Shown: positions 15,762 to 20,101 of the stretch, piece by piece
Numbering within the stretch: position 1 is the stretch's first letter
How the letters are laid out: each line of letters starts with the position of its first letter
Program-made: the position numbers and the translations under genes
Assembly: GCA_003427395.1 (NCBI GenBank)
Contig: BFEA01000330.1
Span: 935,136 to 955,236, forward strand
Length of the DNA stretch: 20,101 nt
Direction: 5' to 3'
DNA from: Chara braunii
Lineage: Eukaryota; Streptophyta; Charophyceae; Charales; Characeae
Notes under the pieces: generated by a model
What the model saw: only the letters and a program-made list of their open reading frames with translations
Told to the model about the DNA's origin: nothing
Databases searched by the model: none

Positions 15762-16258
15762 TGAGAGTCTATGGCTGTAGATTGTTGATGCCATCTGCCC
15801 GTCATCTTGAGACTAACGACCAGACTTAACAAATGAACAAAATCTTGCAACAAGTTCTCAGAATGTATATTAGACCTGATCAACTTAACTGGGATGAGAT
15901 GCTTCCAAAGGTAGCCAGCGCATACAATAACAACGTGCACTTAGCGACTTGTCGCACTCCCAACGAGTTACATAAGTCCTTTAAACCGCGTAGACCGTTT
16001 GAGGGACTCAACCGGGATCAGATTGAGAGGTTGCTGCACAGAACTAGGGAGTTCGCGGTACACCGTGAGAAAGAGATTGCTACCGTAGTAGAGAACCTCA
16101 GGAAGGCCCAACATAGAATGATAGAGGAAGCCAATAAGCACCGTCGCATATCACAGTTCCAAGTAGGCGACTTAGTCTGGGTCAAGTCAAAAGAGTTTAT
16201 TCCTAAGGAGAACATCTCACAAAAACTCCTGCTTACAAAAGACCGTGGCCAGTTCTAG
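15725..16258 (+). pseudogene. pol: pol: integrase core end, stop at catalytic Glu
   Basis: The frame resumes with DTRFTRQNWQQLMRVYG. At 15827-15829 a TAA stands between QT and QMN, the position of the catalytic Glu of the DDE triad. Beyond it come VLRMYIRPDQLNWDEML, AYNNNVHLATCRTPNEL and the long helical KEIATVVENLRKAQHRMIEE, then FQVGDLVWVK, the GPY-like end of Ty3 integrases. The second catalytic Asp is absent with the deletion just upstream. The frame breaks again near 16232. Confidence 0.88.
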
Positions 16259-16620
16259 AAGTTAAGGGCGAAGAGGATGGACCGTCCTACACAATAAAGA
16301 TTATGGCGCACCTCCACACCTACCCAGTTTTCCATGCCTCAAAGTTGCTGCCTTGTACCACAAGTCAACAGTTTCCATCACGGAGGTCCATGATCCCTCC
16401 GGACGTGGATGGAAGGTACGACACTGAAGGCATCGTAGGAGAAGATACCTTCAGAACCGGAGGTAGGGGTCGTCCACAAAAACAGTACAAAGTTAGATTT
16501 GCCTATCAAAAACCAGAAGACGACCGCTGGTTCACCCGAACAGAGCTTCTAGAGACAGCTCCCGATATAGTCCGAGCCTACGAAAGAGATAAGAAAGGTA
16601 AAAATCCTACCTTGGACTGA
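16233..16620 (+). pseudogene. pol: pol: integrase tail with chromo-like domain
   Basis: In the new frame: KRPWPVLEVKGEEDGPSYTI, VFHASKLLP (the common end of Ty3/gypsy integrases before the chromodomain), then GRGRPQKQYKVRFAYQKPED followed by DRWFTRTELLE. The last part has the order of a chromodomain (Y-V-x-W/F then W-F-L). In chromoviruses this domain directs insertion to marked chromatin; here that is inference by similarity. The stop at 16618-16620 is probably the natural end. Confidence 0.8.
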
Positions 16621-16646
16621 AGTATTCTCGGAGGACCTCGAAATTA

Positions 16647-16674
16647 GGCCGGCGGGAGTGAAACAGTTTTCACC
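16647..16674 (+). promoter_or_regulatory. Candidate polypurine tract and 3' LTR start
   Basis: The stretch GGCCGGCGGGAG, mostly purine, is followed directly by TGAAACAGTTTTCACC, and LTRs begin with TG. The position, about 40 bases after the pol stop, fits. A matching 5' LTR is not in the window, so it cannot be confirmed here. Confidence 0.4.
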
Positions 16675-17812
16675 TTGGCAGTAACAGATGCAGATCACAA
16701 GGATCGATCCCTACACCTCACCTCACCAGTGTACAGTACCTCTATGTGTTTGAACCCATGACCTGTGTTTTAGGAGTCGATTGCTGCTTGTCGTAGGTCT
16801 GTGTAGTTGTAGGGGTTCGATCTGTAAATTACCTCACGGGCTGCCTGTTGCGCTAGCGCAAGTGCTGCGCGCACGCGCGGACGTGCATGGTGTAGGGCGC
16901 TGCTGAGGGCAGTAGCCAGCCCCACATAGCCGGGGCTCGACTTGGACATAGCCAGTGGAGGTGGTGGTAGTCTTCGTGCGAAAGAGGGAAGTCGTCGGTA
17001 AGAGAAGACGAGGGAGAGAGTGAGAGAGATGAGGATGATGATGTGAGGGCACGTACCTGGTCTTGGCGATGCTCTACAAGGTCGACATCTTCATGCACTT
17101 TGGTTGTTGTTGCTGACGTTGCGCCTTACCTTATCTACCCTCTTTGTTACTTCTTACTGTGAGGAAGTGAGTTTTGTCTTGCGAGTCCTCTCATTGTGAG
17201 GTGTTGCAAGCGCTCAACCTTGAGAGTCGACATTCTTCTTGGGAAGTAATCTGGTGGGAGACGGGTGTTGCCTCTGAAGGGCTCCGAACAAAGCACTTGG
17301 GTCACGGTCACCATGCCAACCCGCTGGGACTAGTACATGCATGCTTTGTCGCTCGTCCTTTGGTCTGTTTGCTGCTCTATAGAAGAAACGTGGACTGACC
17401 AGTCCTATGCGAGACGACTACCAGACCGTCTATGAATGATTTCTGGCAGGACCTAATTTGAATGCTGGTTGTGATCCTCGTCCCGTCAGCGACGTTAAAT
17501 AATTCCTGAGGACCTTGGGGGCTGTCCTTACACTGCCTCTTGATCAGCCAGATCAGTCGGACGGAAGGCTCGTTGCACGCGAGGATAAATACCGGGCAGA
17601 ACTGGTCACAAGTGGTTTCCTGGGCACAGGGGTGGGCCGAATGCACACCTTCAGACACGCCGCTGAACCATAGCTTCAAGACGTTGACAAAAGTGACTAC
17701 TTGAGAAGGATACAGGGGGAAGGAAGATACCAGTAATTTAGTTCGATTATTTATTATTGTAAAAATTCCACTCTACATGCACACCAACAAATGATTTTCT
17801 TTTTATTTTTAA
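16659..17812 (+). other. Gap between pol and second gag; possible LTR and leader
   Basis: About 1.15 kb without a coding region. If the TG at 16659 starts a 3' LTR, the LTR end and the leader of the second element should be here, but I see no tRNA-iMet primer site. It holds a 14-bp palindrome TTGCGCTAGCGCAA (16848-16861), a tRNA-like block on the minus strand (16747-16810) and TATA-like words at about 17377 and 17583. Confidence 0.4.
16747..16810 (-). other. tRNA-like fragment, minus strand
   Basis: On the minus strand, ATCGACTCCTAAAACACAGG followed by TCATGGGTTCAAAC reads like an anticodon arm (loop CTCCTAA) and T arm with B box. The D arm/A box is poor. Probably a tRNA pseudogene or SINE fragment. 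Confidence 0.45.
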
Positions 17813-18115
17813 TTGGTTAGGGAAGCGGCAGCTAACGCTGAGAGGGCACTAGCAGCGGCTATAATGGCAGAAGCTAGAGCCGACACCGAGGCAGTCATGG
17901 CTACCGCCTCTACCATATCACATGCCTCGTCTCCGGCCTCTTCGTCGGGTGTCAGTCTGGGTATGACTCATAATTTCGTTAGTCAGTTTGTTGGCTTGCA
18001 GGTCAGCCAACAACAACCCATGTCAGATGAGGATTATGAGATCCAACAAGCGGATGCTCTCTGCAATGAGTTACAACGCCAGTTGCAGGATGTAGAAGAG
18101 AGAAGAGAGAGCTAG
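17813..18115 (+). pseudogene. gag: Second gag, N-terminal coiled-coil part
   Basis: 100 codons rich in Ala, Glu and Arg (REAAANAERALAAA, ADALCNELQRQLQDVEERRE), a likely coiled coil. The first codon is TTG; no ATG fits, so the true start is upstream or lost. The frame shifts near 18110, after which KARLGSRVEELDKLEAIDES continues the same helical style. The element is a Ty3/gypsy relative in the same orientation as the first but of another family. Confidence 0.7.
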
Positions 18116-18600
18116 AATTATAAAAGCTAGGCTAGGTTCAAGGGTAGAGGAACTAGACAAGTTAGAAGCTATAGACGAGTCGACTCTTGATCTTGTGGCA
18201 CTGTGACTTCAGAACTCCTTGCTGAGTGTAGCCGAAGTGCCAGCTGTCCAGCAGGAGATGTTTGCTGCACTGATAGCTAGTCAAAACCAGATTCTGACCG
18301 CATTGCAGGCGCCGCGACCTATGGTCAGGCAACCATAGTTTGTTGTATCTGCCTCTACGGCTGCAGGTCCAGTGATGACGCTGCCGCCGACAGGGCAACC
18401 CTTTACCCCTCAGTTTGGCATACCCCCATTTTGGCGCTCTAGTAGTAGGTAGTAGTGGGCAGATTCTTGTACAAACTTCTTCATTTCCCCAATCGGTGGT
18501 TGCCGCTACATGGCATCCATAAGTGCAACAACCCTTGTAGTAGAGTCAGTCGTAGCAGCAGCGACAATAGCGGGAACAAGTGTCGTTGCAGCAACTTGTT
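18116..18600 (+). pseudogene. gag: Second gag, Gln-rich part with many stops
   Basis: Two in-frame stops (18204 TGA, 18336 TAG) interrupt a frame reading ...LQNSLLSVAEVPAVQQEMFA... A shift near 18430 leads to a frame with VVGSSGQILVQTSSFPQ and then a Gln-rich run, in which five stops (18520 TAA; 18538, 18541, 18553 and 18568 TAG) stand among CAG and CAA codons. The simplest reading is a Gln-rich gag linker in which Gln codons became stops by C-to-T change. Confidence 0.75.
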
Positions 18601-19676
18601 CCATCAGTTACTCAACTATGCAGCAGGCACAGGGTGTTGCACAACCTATGCAGTGGACCCCCAAGATACCCTTGTTGAGTCCTAAACCCTTCTCTAGCGA
18701 CAAGAAGAAGGAAGATAACCTTGATACCTGGGTGAGGACCGTGCCCACGTATGTGAGGCATAAGCTCACAAGGAGGGAGGAAGAGGTTATAGTCGCTGCA
18801 TCCTTTTTAGAAGGATCTGCAGCCAGATGGTTAAATGGAGTAGTCCAGCAACAAGGATACGGTCATAACTTCAATGGCTAGACACAGGCCCGGACATTGG
18901 AGGAGTTCGTACGGATGGTTTACAATAGGTGGCATGATCCTCAGGGGGCTCAGAAGGCCACCAACTCACTAGCCAGTCCAGGATCGAATAGATATCAGAC
19001 GGTTCACGAGGTAACAGACGCCGTAGAGCAGTTGATCATTGTTCCTGGCCTGCAGTACGAACCACAAGTACTCTTGACAACTTATTTGCCTACATATGTC
19101 AAAAATAAGTTGGTTGATGAGGCCTCCATCGATGTACATAACTTTGCTTCTTTCAGCAAGAAGACCATAGACATTGAGGCTAGGCTTGGGAGTACCCAAC
19201 AGGGACCGATAGATGGGAGGAAAAAAAAGCTCCCTCAAGATTGGACAAAGAAAGGCAATCTTATGTTCGTTGACCGTGATGGTCAAGCGACTGAGATTGA
19301 TGACTTCTCTGACCTTCGGGAAGAAACAGAGTTAGATGGGAGTATAGAGACTTCAGATGGTGGAGTAGTCGCTCCTATTAGGGAAAAGGCTAAGGGTGCC
19401 AAGAAACAGAAGGTAGGCCGGCTCAAGGGTCAAAGTGACCAAAGACCACCCATATGGGTGAAGCTTCGTCTAGAGTACGAGTTGTGGCGAGACCGTGTTG
19501 CACTAGGCGCTTTCCTGAACTGTGACCAATATGGGCACACGATGGCTACGTGCAAAAGTAAGCGGGTCGCTACGAAGGTCGCGTCCTCAATAGTGATTGT
19601 TGACCCCATGGCCAGGAACAGCTGTCAGGCGGCCACAAGTAGTGCGCCGCCTAAAAATGGCGGTTTTGGGACTTAG
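18600..19676 (+). pseudogene. gag: Second gag, capsid and defective zinc knuckle
   Basis: From about 18610 one frame runs to 19676 with a single stop (TAG 18879-18881). Capsid landmarks: DNLDTWVRTVPTYV, AASFLEGSAARWLNGV, TLEEFVRMVYNRWHDP and VTDAVEQLIIVPGLQY, the usual retrotransposon-gag order. The nucleocapsid has LNCDQYGHTMATC, but the first Cys of the CCHC box is Phe (codon TTC at 19512-19514), which would stop zinc binding. No protease follows: the frame ends at 19676 and pol is missing. Confidence 0.85.
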
Positions 19677-20101
19677 GCTCAAGGGCGAGTCCGTGTTTTT
19701 ACGGTACTTTGGTCTGACCGGGCAGCAGAAATTATGAGAACTCAGGGTGTCCCTGATTTTGGGCGCACTGGATCTTAAGAGTAACCCTCAAAGATGGCGA
19801 GATGGATGGCCACCCCCGACGCATCTAGGGACAGTCAATTCTGGCCGTCCAGAGGGTTAGATTCGGATTGGCCTGCCGCGGAAAGGGATCGGGGAAACTG
19901 ACCTCGCCGCAACATTTTGGCGGCAGACGACCGGGGCCGAAATGAGGCCTCAAAATTTTGTCTATTTTAGTACCATAATTAAAAATAAAAAAAAAGATTA
20001 AGACCAGGAGGGGAGCAGAGAAAAATACAATATTCCTTATTTTCTTCATTTTTCACTACATTTAATCTTAGGGGGAGTTCCCTTTTTACTTTATGTTTCC
20101 G
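19677..20101. other. Stretch without a recognisable gene
   Basis: It does not continue the second element into protease or RT. The last 150 bases are AT-rich with an A9 run at 19987. The GC-rich stretch 19800-19950 shows no coding motif or hairpin that I can support. Confidence 0.5.

Larger units (their letters stand above)
12307..16658 (+). mobile_element. Ty3/gypsy retrotransposon, internal region, defective
   Basis: Order of parts is gag C-terminus, protease, reverse transcriptase, RNase H, integrase, chromo-like tail, which is the Ty3/gypsy order. The reading frame changes near 12760, 12913, 12970, 14368, 14907, 15461, 15720 and 16232; the one at 12970 may be the original gag-pol boundary. 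The 5' end starts abruptly in the capsid, so the 5' LTR and most of gag are gone. A purine-rich stretch follows pol at 16647-16658. Confidence 0.92.

Noticed and set aside
13063-16620. Host gene related to reverse transcriptase or a domesticated integrase
   Set aside because: Frameshifts, a stop and a deletion run throughout, and the full gag-pol domain order marks a decayed retrotransposon.
1-20101. CRISPR array, phage or bacterial operon
   Set aside because: No regularly spaced direct repeats with unique spacers and no ribosome-binding-site-led gene clusters; all coding signals are eukaryotic retroelements.

Overview
This window is eukaryotic, repeat-dense nuclear DNA with no intact host protein gene. 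It holds decayed retrotransposons, non-autonomous DNA transposons, tRNA-derived retroposons and a retroposed U2 snRNA fragment. The Ty3/gypsy pol with a C-terminal chromo-like region, the LINE with a C-terminal zinc-binding region, and GGGCCTCGTT terminal repeats like those of plant Tourist/PIF-Harbinger elements all fit a green-lineage genome. A large, repeat-rich charophyte such as Chara is my best guess, but that is inference from style and not a database match.

Layout. 1-3200: a 165-bp foldback MITE (221-385); one copy of a dispersed 'core' repeat (409-479); a TIR element full of palindromes (1065-1519); a 1.24-kb PIF/Harbinger-like element with a TTA duplication (1572-2814); a dispersed repeat (2838-2974); and a U2 snRNA retropseudogene on the minus strand (2975-3095). 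3200-5810: a retroposon with an (AAT)16 tail (3238-3817), then a long foldback whose arm was split by a 1.33-kb tRNA-headed, poly(A)-tailed retroposon with a perfect 19-bp target-site duplication (4141-5473), then another foldback. 5810-10400: no recognisable gene; further foldbacks, a 100-bp-period duplication, a third copy of the retroposon 3' module, tRNA-like heads and a TGGAC pentamer array.

10380-20101: protein-coding transposon relics. A LINE C-terminus lies on the minus strand (10378-11520). A Ty3/gypsy protease fragment, also minus (11568-12366), meets head-to-head with a plus-strand Ty3/gypsy element carrying gag, protease, RT, RNase H, integrase and a chromo-like tail (12307-16620). 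That element is broken by at least six frameshifts, a stop at the catalytic Glu position of integrase and a deletion beside its second catalytic Asp. A second, different gag follows (17813-19676), with many in-frame stops that look like decayed Gln and Trp codons.

None of these elements looks able to move by itself. The genes work together only as retrotransposon order (gag, protease, RT, RNase H, integrase). The most informative signals are structural: target-site duplications, foldbacks with shared apices and different stems, the U2-U2 chimera, and the mutation pattern of the second gag.
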